A DNA stretch of 26,043 bases from Bacillota bacterium (GTDB lineage Bacteria > Bacillota > Bacilli > Bacillales > Cytobacillaceae): NCBI GenBank assembly GCA_023387295.1, contig JAEWIG010000018.1:1-26043 (forward strand), in the 5' to 3' direction. Under the pieces are notes generated by a model. That model made no database searches, was not told the DNA's origin, and saw nothing but the letters and a program-made list of their open reading frames with translations. The position numbers and the translations under genes were made by a program. Each line of letters begins with the position of its first letter. The first letter of the stretch is position 1. Shown one piece after another: positions 1 through 8,780 of this stretch.

Positions 1-491
1 AAAATATACTTAATCGTTTCCCGCAATTGAATTTTTGTTCCCCCGATAACAAGTAAAACATAGGAGGACATAAGCAAAACCTCAAAGAATACGAAGAGGT
101 TAAAAATATCACCTGTCGTAAACGCCCCGATAACTCCAACAATGAGAAAATTAAGCGCTGAGTAAAAGTAATACTTTTCTCGTTCCTTTCCAATCGAACG
201 GAATGAATAAATCACCGTTGTAAATGCAATGATACTAGTCGTTAAAACGAGCAATGCTGATAGCATATCAGAGACGAGTGTGATGCCAAATGGAGCCTGC
301 CAGCTAGAAATATCTAACGTCTGAATCCCGTCTGTTCTAACTTTTTGGACGAGTAAAGCAGCGAACACAACATTTATGAAGGCAGAAATTCCAGCAATCC
401 AACGTTGCAATGGAATGTTTTTTCCAAAAAAGATGAGAAGGATTCCTGTGAAAAAAGGAATTAAGATCGGTAATATTAAAAAGTTAGTCAT
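1..491 (-). CDS. mrpD: Na+/H+ antiporter subunit MrpD, partial (N-terminal 163 residues)
   Basis: This is the N-terminal part of the NuoN/NuoM-like subunit of the Mrp (Mnh/Sha) multisubunit cation/proton antiporter in the cytoplasmic membrane. Reading the minus strand from ATG 491 gives MTNFLILPILIPFFTG followed by several hydrophobic helices and the charged loop SIGKEREKYY. A helix with GDIFNLFVFFEVLLMSSYVL follows, the family's conserved Glu-containing segment. The frame stays open to base 1, so the C-terminus lies outside the window. The start overlaps the end of mrpC by 8 bp, implying translational coupling. An in-frame ATG three codons upstream is less likely because the GAGAGGG ribosome binding site would almost touch it. 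Identity rests on motif and operon position. Confidence 0.9.
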   Translation of the reverse strand, partial: MTNFLILPILIPFFTGILLIFFGKNIPLQRWIAGISAFINVVFAALLVQKVRTDGIQTLDISSWQAPFGITLVSDMLSALLVLTTSIIAFTTVIYSFRSIGKEREKYYFYSALNFLIVGVIGAFTTGDIFNLFVFFEVLLMSSYVLLVIGGTKIQLRETIKYI

Positions 492-825
492 TGCCTTCAT
501 TCCCTCTCAATCTTTCCATATTGTCTGTCCCTAGCTCCTGATAGGAGCGGTAAGCAAGTACTAAGAAAAAGGCAGTGACACCAAAGCTAATGACAATTGC
601 CGTTAATATTAATGCTTGTGGAATGGGATCCGTATAGGAACTCGCTTCTTCACCTAATAAAGGAGGGGCTCCTCTTTTTAAACCGCCCATTGTCAAAAGA
701 AGCAAATGGGCACCATGACTTAATAGACCCGTTCCAATAATGATTCTAAGAATGCTTTTTGACAGCATTAAATATGTTGCTGTTGTAAATAAAACACCAA
801 TTACAAAAGCCATTACTATTTCCAT
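484..825 (-). CDS. mrpC: Na+/H+ antiporter subunit MrpC (NuoK-like)
   Basis: A 113-aa membrane protein of the NuoK/MnhC family, one of the small subunits of the Mrp antiporter. Three hydrophobic helices are visible: about residues 3-22, 27-47 (containing GTGLLSHGAHLLLL) and 69-92 (ALILTAIVISFGVTAFFLVL). The loop between helices 2 and 3 carries PPLLGEEASSYTDPIPQAL, typical of MrpC. Its ATG shares one base with the mrpB stop (TAATG), and its end overlaps mrpD, so it sits in a tightly coupled operon. Length matches the family. Confidence 0.93.
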   Translation of the reverse strand: MEIVMAFVIGVLFTTATYLMLSKSILRIIIGTGLLSHGAHLLLLTMGGLKRGAPPLLGEEASSYTDPIPQALILTAIVISFGVTAFFLVLAYRSYQELGTDNMERLRGNEGND

Positions 826-1247
826 TATTCATCCTCCCCTATTGTTTGAATAATGGTCATCGTTACACCGACAACAACCAAGAACACTCCAAGGTCAAAA
901 ATCGTTGCAGTATGGAGTGAAGTTTCTCCTAGAATGGGTAAATTAATGTCTCCAAAGGCATGGGTTAGGAAGGGTACATCAAAGAACAAAGCAGCTGCAC
1001 CTGTTCCTCCAGCGAATAGCAGTCCCGTTGCCGTCATGTACATGTAATTAATTGGGAGAATCTCTCTTACAGTTTTCATATCATAAGCTAACAACAGAAG
1101 GACAATCGCTCCTGAAGTCAACAACCCACCAACAAAGCCTCCGCCAGGTGTGTAATGTCCTGCGAAGAAAATATGAATAGAGAAAAGAATGATGATAAAC
1201 AAAATAACTTTCGTTGTTGTTTGTAAGATAATGTTATTTGTTTTCAT
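825..1247 (-). CDS. mrpB: Na+/H+ antiporter subunit MrpB (MnhB domain)
   Basis: A 140-aa membrane protein of the MnhB family, a subunit of the Mrp antiporter. Four hydrophobic helices are visible. The signature HYTPGGGFVGGL follows the first helix (about residues 31-42), and a characteristic short loop with HTATIFDLGVFLVVVG lies near the C-terminus. The gene starts inside the end of mrpA (14-bp overlap) behind a GGAGGAAAG ribosome binding site at about 1251-1260. It ends one base into mrpC. Context and motif agree, so the assignment is firm. Confidence 0.94.
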   Translation of the reverse strand: MKTNNIILQTTTKVILFIIILFSIHIFFAGHYTPGGGFVGGLLTSGAIVLLLLAYDMKTVREILPINYMYMTATGLLFAGGTGAAALFFDVPFLTHAFGDINLPILGETSLHTATIFDLGVFLVVVGVTMTIIQTIGEDE

Positions 1248-3633
1248 TGTTCTTTCCTCCTCCCAGTCTTAATTTAATCATTCCGAAAATCCCTAGCGCT
1301 GCAATCGCTAAAACAGTAATTTCAAACATCGTATCAAAGCCCCTGAAATCAACGAGAATAACGTTTACCATGTTTTTACCCGCAGCTTCCGTATAGGTGT
1401 TTTCCACATAGTATTGGGAGATCGAATCGAATAGCTTATTGCTATGGGCAGAAAGAGCAATTAAGGTAACGATTACTCCAACACCAATTGAAATGACAGC
1501 GTTTGTAAGCTTAAAGCCTTTCGTTTCTTCATCTCTTTTAAGCTGTGGTAGCTTATAGAAACAAAGCAGGAACAAGGCTACAGAAACAGTTTCAATTACT
1601 AGCTGTGTTAAGGCTAAATCAGGTGCTCGGAATAGCACGAAGAATAGAGCAACCGTGTAACCAATGGAACCTAGCAACAAGATTGAGGTTAATCTTGTTC
1701 TTGCAAAAAGGATGCTAATGGATGCGAAAACAATGGCTAAAGCCAATAGAATTTCATAAAAACCAATCGGCGAAATATTTGACGTATCAAATGTAAAGGC
1801 ATTTTTGATACCGATTGTGGTTGCTAAAATAATTACAAAAAAGGTGAAAATATAAATCAGATATGTCCGAATGGAGCCACTCATATACATTTTCGTGAAT
1901 TTATTAGATACGTTTTGCATGACGTCCAGACTGCTATCATAAAGTCGATTCAATGCAAGCTTCTCTGGGAAGAAATCATATATTCTTCGCCATTTCTGAC
2001 TTGTGATAAAAAGTAGAGTCCCCAGTACCACGACACCGATTGTCATTAATAACTCAATATTTGGACCATGCCAATGAGAAATGTGAACATCTGCTACATG
2101 CCCAGGTAAAATAGCGTTTAATGCTGGTGCAATCACCGTGTTAGACAAAATATTTGGGAAGAAGAAGATAATAATGACAAGTGAAGCTAGAATAATGGGT
2201 GAAATCAACATCCCAATCGGTGCTTCATGTGGCTTCTTTTCAAGCATTTCTGGCTTGTACTTCCCTGTAAACGTTTTAAACACTAGAATCATACTGTAAA
2301 CAAACGTGAATATACTTGCGATCCAAGCAATGACAGGGAATAGAGTTCCCCACGCTTCTAAGTTAAAAATGTCTAATGTCGTTATACTTAGTATTCCAGT
2401 AAAGAACATTTCCTTACTTAAAAAGCCATTAAATGGCGGCAATCCTGCCATTGAAAATGTCCCGATAATCGCAAGTGTAAAGGTAATGGGCATAAAATTC
2501 ATTAAACCGCCAAGCTTTCGAATATCACGCGTACCCGTTTCATGGTCGACAATTCCCACAACCATAAACAAGCTTCCTTTAAAGGTGGCGTGATTGATTA
2601 AATGAAAGACTGCGGCTGTTGTAGCAATGCCATAAATACTATTATCTATCCCATCATAATAAAGAGCAGCAGCACCTACGCCAAGAAGGGACATGATCAT
2701 TCCAAGCTGGCTGACGGTCGAAAAGGCAAGAATAGCTTTAAGGTCTGTTTGTTTAACAGCATTAAAGGAGCCCCAAAATAATGTCATGATTCCGAAGCTG
2801 GCAATTAACAAAACCCATAGTTCATTTTCTGCAAAAATAGGAGTCGTTCTCGCGACTAAATATATTCCCGCTTTTACCATCGTTGCGGAGTGGAGATACG
2901 CACTAACAGGTGTCGGTGCTTCCATTGCATCTGGTAGCCAAATGTGGAAAGGAAACTGTGCTGATTTCGTAAACGCCCCTAATAAAATACAAAGTAAAGC
3001 TGGGATAAATAGCGGATGACTAGAAATAGCAGCTGCTTGACTAATGATTTCTGAAATATTAAAGGTCCCCGTCATGATATAGAGGAGAATAATTCCCCCG
3101 AGCATAGATAAACCGCCAAATACCGTAATGAGCATTGACTTTTGGGCACCATATCTTGATTTTTCTCGATCGTACCAATAACCGATTAGTAAAAATGAAG
3201 AAAAACTTGTAAATTCCCAAAACGTATACAAAACAATTAAGTTATCTGATAGGACAACACCAAGCATAGCGCCCATAAATAGTAGTAAATATACATAGAA
3301 GGTATTTAGTTTTTCTTTCACTTTGTCTAAATAGAAAACAGAATATAGGACGACAAGTGAACCGATTCCAGTAATGAGAAGGGCAAATAACAAACCAAGC
3401 CCATCTATTTTGGCAATAAAGTCAATTCCAAGCTGAGGTATCCATTGAACGGTTTTAACAACTGTTTCTTCCCTCGATGTTATCGGTATAAAGGAAATGA
3501 AATAGCTGAATAAAAGGATTGGTAAAGGTAGAACAAACCAGCCTGTATGTATTTGTTTAAATAGCTTGTACAATATCGGTACAAAAATGGCTAGTAAAAA
3601 TGGAGAAATTATTGCTAAATGAAGCAAAGACAA
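1234..3633 (-). CDS. mrpA: Na+/H+ antiporter subunit MrpA (NuoL-like, with C-terminal MrpB-like domain)
   Basis: The large subunit of the Mrp antiporter, about 799 aa and fully polytopic. The N-terminal two-thirds is NuoL-like: it contains the proton-antiporter signature FTKSAQFPFHIWLPDAMEAP and then TPVSAYLHSATMVKAGIYLV. The C-terminal part carries an MnhB-like extension with RAPDLALTQLVIETVSVALF, typical of MrpA. The frame can be extended to an ATG at 3663. I prefer TTG at 3633 because CAAGGGGG (3641-3648) is 7 bp upstream, and the resulting N-terminus SLLHLAIISPF aligns with remembered MrpA N-termini. It is the first gene of the mrp operon. The complex exports Na+ in exchange for H+ and supports alkaline pH and salt tolerance. 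Confidence 0.93.
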   Translation of the reverse strand: MSLLHLAIISPFLLAIFVPILYKLFKQIHTGWFVLPLPILLFSYFISFIPITSREETVVKTVQWIPQLGIDFIAKIDGLGLLFALLITGIGSLVVLYSVFYLDKVKEKLNTFYVYLLLFMGAMLGVVLSDNLIVLYTFWEFTSFSSFLLIGYWYDREKSRYGAQKSMLITVFGGLSMLGGIILLYIMTGTFNISEIISQAAAISSHPLFIPALLCILLGAFTKSAQFPFHIWLPDAMEAPTPVSAYLHSATMVKAGIYLVARTTPIFAENELWVLLIASFGIMTLFWGSFNAVKQTDLKAILAFSTVSQLGMIMSLLGVGAAALYYDGIDNSIYGIATTAAVFHLINHATFKGSLFMVVGIVDHETGTRDIRKLGGLMNFMPITFTLAIIGTFSMAGLPPFNGFLSKEMFFTGILSITTLDIFNLEAWGTLFPVIAWIASIFTFVYSMILVFKTFTGKYKPEMLEKKPHEAPIGMLISPIILASLVIIIFFFPNILSNTVIAPALNAILPGHVADVHISHWHGPNIELLMTIGVVVLGTLLFITSQKWRRIYDFFPEKLALNRLYDSSLDVMQNVSNKFTKMYMSGSIRTYLIYIFTFFVIILATTIGIKNAFTFDTSNISPIGFYEILLALAIVFASISILFARTRLTSILLLGSIGYTVALFFVLFRAPDLALTQLVIETVSVALFLLCFYKLPQLKRDEETKGFKLTNAVISIGVGVIVTLIALSAHSNKLFDSISQYYVENTYTEAAGKNMVNVILVDFRGFDTMFEITVLAIAALGIFGMIKLRLGGGKNNENK

Positions 3634-3685
3634 AATATGACCCCCTTGTTTATGTAGTAACAACTCCCAAAGTGTTTATATCAAT

Positions 3686-3749
3686 AAAAAAAGTGATGTA
3701 GCCCGAGCCCCTTCTTGCAATGGCAGACGGATTTCATCACTCTTTTTTT
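3686..3749 (-). terminator. Long-loop stem-loop downstream of the DUF1646 gene
   Basis: GTGATG (3693-3698) pairs with CATCAC (3735-3740), extended by an A-run pairing with a T-run (3686-3692 with 3743-3749, one bulged base). On the minus strand this gives a hairpin followed by seven U, placed after the stop of the DUF1646 gene and before mrpA. The loop is long (36 nt). It should separate the two minus-strand units. The T-tract makes it a rho-independent terminator candidate. Confidence 0.6.
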
Positions 3750-3775
3750 CTTGCCTATCTATAAACTAAAAAAGA

Positions 3776-4792
3776 TCAGCTCACAATAAGAATGACAATA
3801 AAATATGCTACCATCGTTATTAAACCAACTGGAACGCCGAATCTCGCCCATTCTCTGCTCGTTATATTCAATTTTCCTGCTGAGATAATATTTGGGATAT
3901 TTCCCGGAATAAGCATTCCACCACTAATTAATAGTCCAAGTAAAATCGCCTTTATTGTTTCACTGTCCATTGAAGGACTAATTTCTGCAGCTGCAAGTGT
4001 TGCATTATCTAGTATAGCTGAAATCATATTTATCCAATAAAGTAGTAGTGGACTAAGTCCAAGTAAATATGTTTCGATAAAAGGTTCGAAACCGGCTCCA
4101 AGTAAAGTTAAGCCCATGACAAAAAGATAAATTTTAAAGGCACGAATAATAATCTCTGTATAGCTTTCTTTTTCAAGGATAGAAGCTACACCTATTTTAT
4201 CCATTTTGGGTTTAATTAAAATCATCGTTAATAAACCAAAAATAATAATAGCGGAAATGACATCTACACCTATTAAATGAATTAAATAGAAAAAGTCTTC
4301 ATTTAGCTTGCTAATGGCAATCGTTGATAGTGGTTCGCCAATTGGTGTCAATGCTGCACCAAGCCCAATAGAAAAGCAAGCTAATACCACAAAACGAATT
4401 TCTGATGTCCGGTCAAGACGGATGACGCTAACAATGACAACTAGAACAATTGCTGCGATAATCGCAGTGATTATACTAGAAATGAATCCAAGAATGATAA
4501 CAACCAACGCTAAAAATAAGCGGAAGGGCATCATTTTACTCACACGAAGGATTCCTTTTTCAATCGGACTTTGCCCCCATCTGAATAATAATCCTGCTAT
4601 TAGAACAGCGAGAGTAATACGGATTGGGTCTTCAAGAGCCTTTATAAAGAGCGCCCTGTCTAGAACTTGACTTATGTAAGCGGCTGTTAATCCCATTATA
4701 AACAAAAAAGATTCTAAGTTATGCTCTACTAGTTTTACAGTAAATGGTAAAAATAATACAAGAATTAATACAATAGTTAATCCTAATATCAT
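3776..4792 (-). CDS. DUF1646 family predicted cation transporter
   Basis: A 338-aa polytopic membrane protein with about ten hydrophobic segments. It resembles the DUF1646 family of predicted cation transporters, related to ion-transporter (NhaD/ArsB-like) folds. Supporting motifs are GLGAALTPIGEPLSTIA (about residues 142-158) and ISGGMLIPGNIPNIISAGKL near the C-terminus. The two matching P-G/N-P loops are the re-entrant-type motifs of that superfamily. It reads in the same direction as mrp but is separated from it by a terminator. No strong ribosome binding site lies directly before the ATG at 4792. Ion specificity cannot be read from sequence; the assignment to the family is from memory of the motif pattern. 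Confidence 0.7.
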   Translation of the reverse strand: MILGLTIVLILVLFLPFTVKLVEHNLESFLFIMGLTAAYISQVLDRALFIKALEDPIRITLAVLIAGLLFRWGQSPIEKGILRVSKMMPFRLFLALVVIILGFISSIITAIIAAIVLVVIVSVIRLDRTSEIRFVVLACFSIGLGAALTPIGEPLSTIAISKLNEDFFYLIHLIGVDVISAIIIFGLLTMILIKPKMDKIGVASILEKESYTEIIIRAFKIYLFVMGLTLLGAGFEPFIETYLLGLSPLLLYWINMISAILDNATLAAAEISPSMDSETIKAILLGLLISGGMLIPGNIPNIISAGKLNITSREWARFGVPVGLITMVAYFIVILIVS

Positions 4793-4855
4793 AATAACTT
4801 TCGGTCCTTTTTATTTTTTTATAGAAAATTTCGTCAATAACGACCTTGTGTACTA

Positions 4856-4864
4856 ATTATATCA
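4856..4864 (-). promoter_or_regulatory. Extended -10 promoter element for the DUF1646 gene
   Basis: On the minus strand the sequence reads TGATATAAT, a perfect extended -10 (TGnTATAAT). It lies about 64 bp upstream of the ATG at 4792. No good -35 is visible at 17 bp, which is tolerable with an extended -10. The rest of the 283-bp gap (4793-5075) is AT-rich and shows no other gene or clear site. Confidence 0.45.
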
Positions 4865-5078
4865 TGAAGAATTAGTTTTTCTGCATAGTTTTTTGATTAA
4901 CTCTTTTTTATGTAAGGTGTTATTAAATAAGAAGAAATGTGTGATTTATGACCGGATTTTTTTTTATAATCTTTCGATCTTAGGCATTACTTTTGTGTTT
5001 TATTATGTATTTAAGATAACAAGAGAATGAATAAAAATCCATTAATAACAAACACTATGTAGTAGGTGGTGTTTTGTG

Positions 5079-5300
5079 ATGAAGAAAAAGGTTATGGCTT
5101 CGACCTTCATATTTGTTATTTTATTCATTGGAGCTTCCATTTTAAATCAGCAATACAAAAGAGAATTCTATGTTCCAGAGGTAGATGAAATTGTAGATTT
5201 GTTACCAGTAGAACCTATTAATGTTGAAAAAACATTTGATAAAGAGCGGGTGAAGAGATTTCAACCTCGCGAGTATGTGCGTTTACGTTTAAGCTTTTAA
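5079..5300 (+). CDS. Small membrane-anchored protein, unknown function
   Basis: I do not recognise this gene. It encodes about 73 aa: a short basic N-terminus (MKKK), one hydrophobic segment of about 17 residues (ASTFIFVILFIGASILN), then a charged, probably extracytoplasmic tail rich in Val, Glu and Pro. Topology suggests an uncleaved signal anchor. TAGGTGGT at 5063-5070 is a plausible ribosome binding site. ATG 5079 is well spaced (8 bp), while GTG at 5076 is one codon earlier and also possible. It stands alone between a divergent transporter gene and a convergent gene, with a stem-loop right after its stop. Confidence 0.6.
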   Translation: MKKKVMASTFIFVILFIGASILNQQYKREFYVPEVDEIVDLLPVEPINVEKTFDKERVKRFQPREYVRLRLSF

Positions 5301-5308
5301 AGTAAAGA

Positions 5309-5331
5309 AAGGGACGATACTTTCGTCCCTT
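5309..5331. terminator. Bidirectional stem-loop between convergent genes
   Basis: AAGGGACGA (5309-5317) and TCGTCCCTT (5323-5331) form a perfect 9-bp stem with a 5-nt loop. It sits between two convergent genes and overlaps the stop codon of the minus-strand one. The flanks are T-rich in both directions but interrupted, so termination may be moderate. Confidence 0.6.
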
Positions 5332-5914
5332 AATCGTTTAAGATATAGTTCGTAGTGCTTCTTCCTCTGTTATGGAAAATCATAATTAGCAGAGGGATAA
5401 AAATGTAGGTTGAAAAAATAAGGAGTAATAATAAGGTGGTTGAAACCGTCGTAAGCTCTTTATTTATTTGATCCATATTTAACTGGAAGAAACTTTTTAC
5501 TTCTTCATTAATAAACACATCGTTTGCTTTTAAAAACTCTTGATTTTCTAAATCAAAATAGTAAAAATCAGTCTTTTTAAAGGCAAATATTTGATCGCGA
5601 ATTTGATTGAATTCGACTAAAGCAACAGCTATTTTTGCTGTGTATTCTTCAACGACTTCCTCATTTTCTTTGGTACTAGGGTCATCTGCTTTCATAATCT
5701 TCCTTACAGTTCCGTCTAAATCTATCCCGTCAACTACTTTGACAGATCCGTTTTTATAATAGCTATCCTTATCCTGCAAATACTCATCTAATGCTAGTAA
5801 AAAAGCGAGCTTATTCTCTGACTCTATGCTCATTGCTTTGGTAGTTGCAAGACTCATAATAGTAGCAACTAGTAAAATAGTACAAAAGGCTAAACCTAGT
5901 AATCGTTTTTTCAT
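5330..5914 (-). CDS. Putative two-TM exported protein, unknown function
   Basis: I do not recognise this 194-aa protein. It begins with a basic N-terminus and hydrophobic segment (residues about 3-25, GLAFCTILLVATIMSLATT) that looks like a signal peptide or anchor. An acidic/basic hydrophilic domain of about 125 residues follows. A second strong hydrophobic segment (about 157-180, LLLLLIFSTYIFIPLLIMIF) precedes a short basic tail, HNRGRSTTN. The likely topology is an extracytoplasmic domain held between two membrane helices. It is a single gene converging on the small ORF at 5079. A GGGGAG ribosome binding site precedes the ATG. No enzyme motif is visible. Confidence 0.65.
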   Translation of the reverse strand: MKKRLLGLAFCTILLVATIMSLATTKAMSIESENKLAFLLALDEYLQDKDSYYKNGSVKVVDGIDLDGTVRKIMKADDPSTKENEEVVEEYTAKIAVALVEFNQIRDQIFAFKKTDFYYFDLENQEFLKANDVFINEEVKSFFQLNMDQINKELTTVSTTLLLLLIFSTYIFIPLLIMIFHNRGRSTTNYILND

Positions 5915-6175
5915 AAGTCTCCCCTCACTTTTTTATTCTCTAGATTCGTCGCCATTGAAATGAACAAATAAAAAAAACTTAGACTTTTAGCCGATCTGTT
6001 CTTACAAGCTATTCATCATGGTTTAGATTTATTCATGTAGTTGAGGAATAAATTGGTGAAGAAGAGGTTCTGCGTTTATGTTAGTATTGTCTATTTAGGT
6101 GGATTCCGTAATAATGAAGGAGTTGAACATAATTAAAGAAACAGGGTTTACTTGTTTCATTTGGACGGAGAAAAG

Positions 6176-6733
6176 ATGAAAAATACATATTTTACGAGTT
6201 ACTTTCCATTACTATCGATTATCCTATTTAGTCTTTCTCTCTCGATAAAAGTGGAGAAGCAATTACTAACATTTCTTAAGGAAACGGGAATTTACGGAGG
6301 AATGTTGGAGTTTTTTTCTGAGAGTGGGATTAAGCTTTCTCTCTTAGTTCTACTGCTAACACTATTCTTTATGGTTTTTGCGGCCTTAAAATTACTTGCC
6401 AATACAATAAATGAACTATCTCTATTATTCTTTTCAAAGGATTCTGAAGGAGAGAACTTAAAGTTAATTCGGAATGGTGCAGTCATTTACTTTATCGCTA
6501 GTGCTTTGTCATTAGTAAGCTTGAATAGTTTTATGGGAATCGGAATTATTTTTGCCGCAGCAACACTGATTTATTTTATGTATTTTGTATATAAGATAAG
6601 CTCTTCTCTTTCAATAATTAGCTTAATCGGCTTAATATTTTTTCAAGTACTTGTTTGGTCATCATTGGTATCAGGTGTAGTATTTTTAGCGGTTAAGGTT
6701 TATAACAGTTTTATGGCAAGCTTGCCGCTGTGA
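6176..6733 (+). CDS. yufK: YufK/DUF5366-like integral membrane protein
   Basis: A 185-aa protein with about five hydrophobic helices and short loops. The N-terminus MKNTYFTSYFPLLSIILFSL and the location near mrp and pbpD match what I recall of B. subtilis YufK (DUF5366), whose function is unknown. The frame extends upstream to TTG 6152, but ATG 6176 has GGAG at 6167-6170 and gives the family-like N-terminus. The ATG overlaps the TGA of a 21-codon upstream reading frame (6114-6179), so it could be translationally coupled. The identity is by memory of family and synteny, not a search. Confidence 0.6.
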   Translation: MKNTYFTSYFPLLSIILFSLSLSIKVEKQLLTFLKETGIYGGMLEFFSESGIKLSLLVLLLTLFFMVFAALKLLANTINELSLLFFSKDSEGENLKLIRNGAVIYFIASALSLVSLNSFMGIGIIFAAATLIYFMYFVYKISSSLSIISLIGLIFFQVLVWSSLVSGVVFLAVKVYNSFMASLPL

Positions 6734-6740
6734 CAGGAAA

Positions 6741-6777
6741 AGACCATTTTTCACGTATTAAACAAGAAAAATGGTCT
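6741..6777 (-). terminator. Stem-loop between yufK-like gene and pbpD
   Basis: AGACCATTTTT (6741-6751) and AAAAATGGTCT (6767-6777) form a perfect 11-bp stem with a 15-nt loop between convergent genes. The minus-strand side continues with TTTTCC, so it fits best as the terminator of pbpD. It may serve both genes. Confidence 0.6.
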
Positions 6778-6802
6778 AAAAGAATAGATTACCAACTTAT
6801 TA

Positions 6803-8668
6803 TTATTTCCCTGACATAATGTCCTTCCAAATGAGAAGCTGTGGGGAGGCAGATTCGATATATTGTAGGTTTTGTGGTTTGTCCTTGCCGACCCAAACGC
6901 CTGTCGTAAGTTTATTGTTAAGGCCTACAAACCAGTAATCCTGATAATCATTCGTTGTCCCTGTTTTTCCTCCTGCATGATTAGGAATATATGCTTTCTT
7001 TGCTGTACCAGCCTGAATGGTTTTTTCTATAAGCATATTTACTTTTTCAGTCGTTGACTGACTCCACACTTGGGTTGGATTATCATTCCAAGTGTACAAA
7101 ACCTCACCGTTTCGCTTTGTCACCTTTTCTATCGCTCTTGCAGGCTGGTAAACGCCTTTGTTCGCGAAAACAGTGTAAGCAGAAGTAAGCTCGAGAGGAG
7201 TGACACCATAAGTAAACCCACCAATAGCAGCAGGAAGTACATGATCTGATTTTGAAACTTTTGAAAAGTTGAAGCGTGCTAGATCGTTAAACCCATTTTC
7301 GATCCCGATTATATCTAGCAATCTAACAGCTGGTGTATTATAAGAATGGATAAATGCTCTTTCGAGACTTACCAGCCCATAAGTTGCTCCTCCATAGTTC
7401 TGTGGACAATATCCATCTTTGCAAAATGCTCCAGCACTAATTTTATTGTAGATTGAAGCATTGGTTCGTTCGAAATACGGTGCGTAAACAAGGAGTGGCT
7501 TTATAGCTGAACCTGGCTGGCGGTACGCTTGGAAACCTCGGTTAAAATCATGTTTCTTATATTGTTTGCCTCCAGTTAGCGCAATAAGCTTGTGCTCCTC
7601 ATGGTCAATGACAATTGCTGAACCTTCTACATCTTTATAAGGGAGCCTCGCTTCAACTGCTTGTTTCGCTTTCTTTTGCATTTCTACATCTAATGCAGTT
7701 TCAATAATGATTCCAGAGGAGATTATTTCTTCAACTCGTTTATTGAGCTCGCTATATAGCTTTTTCTTTTCTTCTTTTCCTGCAGATGATAATTTCTTTG
7801 CAAAGCCCTCTTGCTCGGCAATTAATTCCTTTAATTCAGCTTCTACATATGTCACATAATCGGGAAACAGATCAATGCGTTCCTTCATTTTTATATTAAT
7901 TGGCTCTGCCTTTAAACTATCAGCCTCTTCTTTAGACAGTCGATGATGTTGCACAAGTTGATCAATAAGTCTTTCTTGACGCTTTTTTGTTTGGTCAAAA
8001 TGAGTGATTGGATTATAGAGAGTAGGGTTATTGGGAATCGCAGCTAGTAAAGCAAGCTCGGCTTTTGATAGTTCATTTACATGCTTTTGAAAATATAGCT
8101 CGGCTGCTGCTCCTATTCCATACGCTCCATTCTGAAAGTAGATGGCATTAATATATAGCTCAAGAATTTCTTCTTTCGAATATTTTTGCTCTATTTCATA
8201 TGCATACAAAACCTCGCTTAGCTTCCGGTTGTATGATTTTTCATTTGATAAAAAAAGATTTCTTGCAAGTTGCTGTGTAATCGTACTTGCACCTTGTTCA
8301 ATCGTATTCGATTTTATATTGACAGCTAGGGCTCTTCCTATCGATGATATATCAAATCCGAGATGATCATAGAAGTGCTGGTCTTCAGAAATAATAAATA
8401 GTTCTTTTAGAAATGGTGGAATTTCCGAAGAATCTAGACTGATTCGATTCGCTGGTCGATGGATTTCTGAGATGACTGTTCCATCGCTTGCCTTCATAAT
8501 ACTTGTCTGTGGCAAAAATATCTCCTCAACCGGAATTCTTTCTTCCAAGACTCTATGAAAGCTTTTTACTTGTTTTATTTCTGTTCCTGTCATAAAAGCG
8601 ACTGTAATAAAGACAGGGAGTAAAGCAGCGATGATGAGATAACCAGAAAATGTTCGCAACTGCTTCAC
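6803..8668 (-). CDS. pbpD: Class A penicillin-binding protein (PBP4/PbpD type)
   Basis: A 621-aa bifunctional peptidoglycan synthase that polymerises lipid II glycan strands and cross-links peptides outside the membrane. A short N-terminus and one membrane anchor (about residues 8-28) are followed by a GT51 transglycosylase domain. That domain has the catalytic Glu95 in SEDQHFYDH and the QGASTITQQLARN motif (125-137). The transpeptidase domain shows SAIK (Ser387-Lys390), SYN (442-444) and KTGT (568-571), so all catalytic motifs are intact. Length and N-terminal pattern match B. subtilis PbpD (624 aa), which also neighbours kapD. The gene is divergent from kapD and probably monocistronic, ending at a stem-loop. 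Confidence 0.92.
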   Translation of the reverse strand: MKQLRTFSGYLIIAALLPVFITVAFMTGTEIKQVKSFHRVLEERIPVEEIFLPQTSIMKASDGTVISEIHRPANRISLDSSEIPPFLKELFIISEDQHFYDHLGFDISSIGRALAVNIKSNTIEQGASTITQQLARNLFLSNEKSYNRKLSEVLYAYEIEQKYSKEEILELYINAIYFQNGAYGIGAAAELYFQKHVNELSKAELALLAAIPNNPTLYNPITHFDQTKKRQERLIDQLVQHHRLSKEEADSLKAEPINIKMKERIDLFPDYVTYVEAELKELIAEQEGFAKKLSSAGKEEKKKLYSELNKRVEEIISSGIIIETALDVEMQKKAKQAVEARLPYKDVEGSAIVIDHEEHKLIALTGGKQYKKHDFNRGFQAYRQPGSAIKPLLVYAPYFERTNASIYNKISAGAFCKDGYCPQNYGGATYGLVSLERAFIHSYNTPAVRLLDIIGIENGFNDLARFNFSKVSKSDHVLPAAIGGFTYGVTPLELTSAYTVFANKGVYQPARAIEKVTKRNGEVLYTWNDNPTQVWSQSTTEKVNMLIEKTIQAGTAKKAYIPNHAGGKTGTTNDYQDYWFVGLNNKLTTGVWVGKDKPQNLQYIESASPQLLIWKDIMSGK

Positions 8669-8726
8669 ATTCCTTTCAAAGATTTTCTTATTTTCATAAA
8701 TTAAGCAGAAAAATTAAAATATTTCA

Positions 8727-8735
8727 TGTTATAAT
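8727..8735 (+). promoter_or_regulatory. Extended -10 promoter element for kapD
   Basis: TGTTATAAT is an extended -10 element about 45 bp upstream of the kapD ATG, in the divergent pbpD-kapD gap. No convincing -35 is visible. A ribosome binding site with GAGGTG lies at about 8770-8775. Confidence 0.5.
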
Positions 8736-8780
8736 ATTAGTAAAAATGTACGGCTTTTTCAGAAAAAAAGAGGTGTTAGC

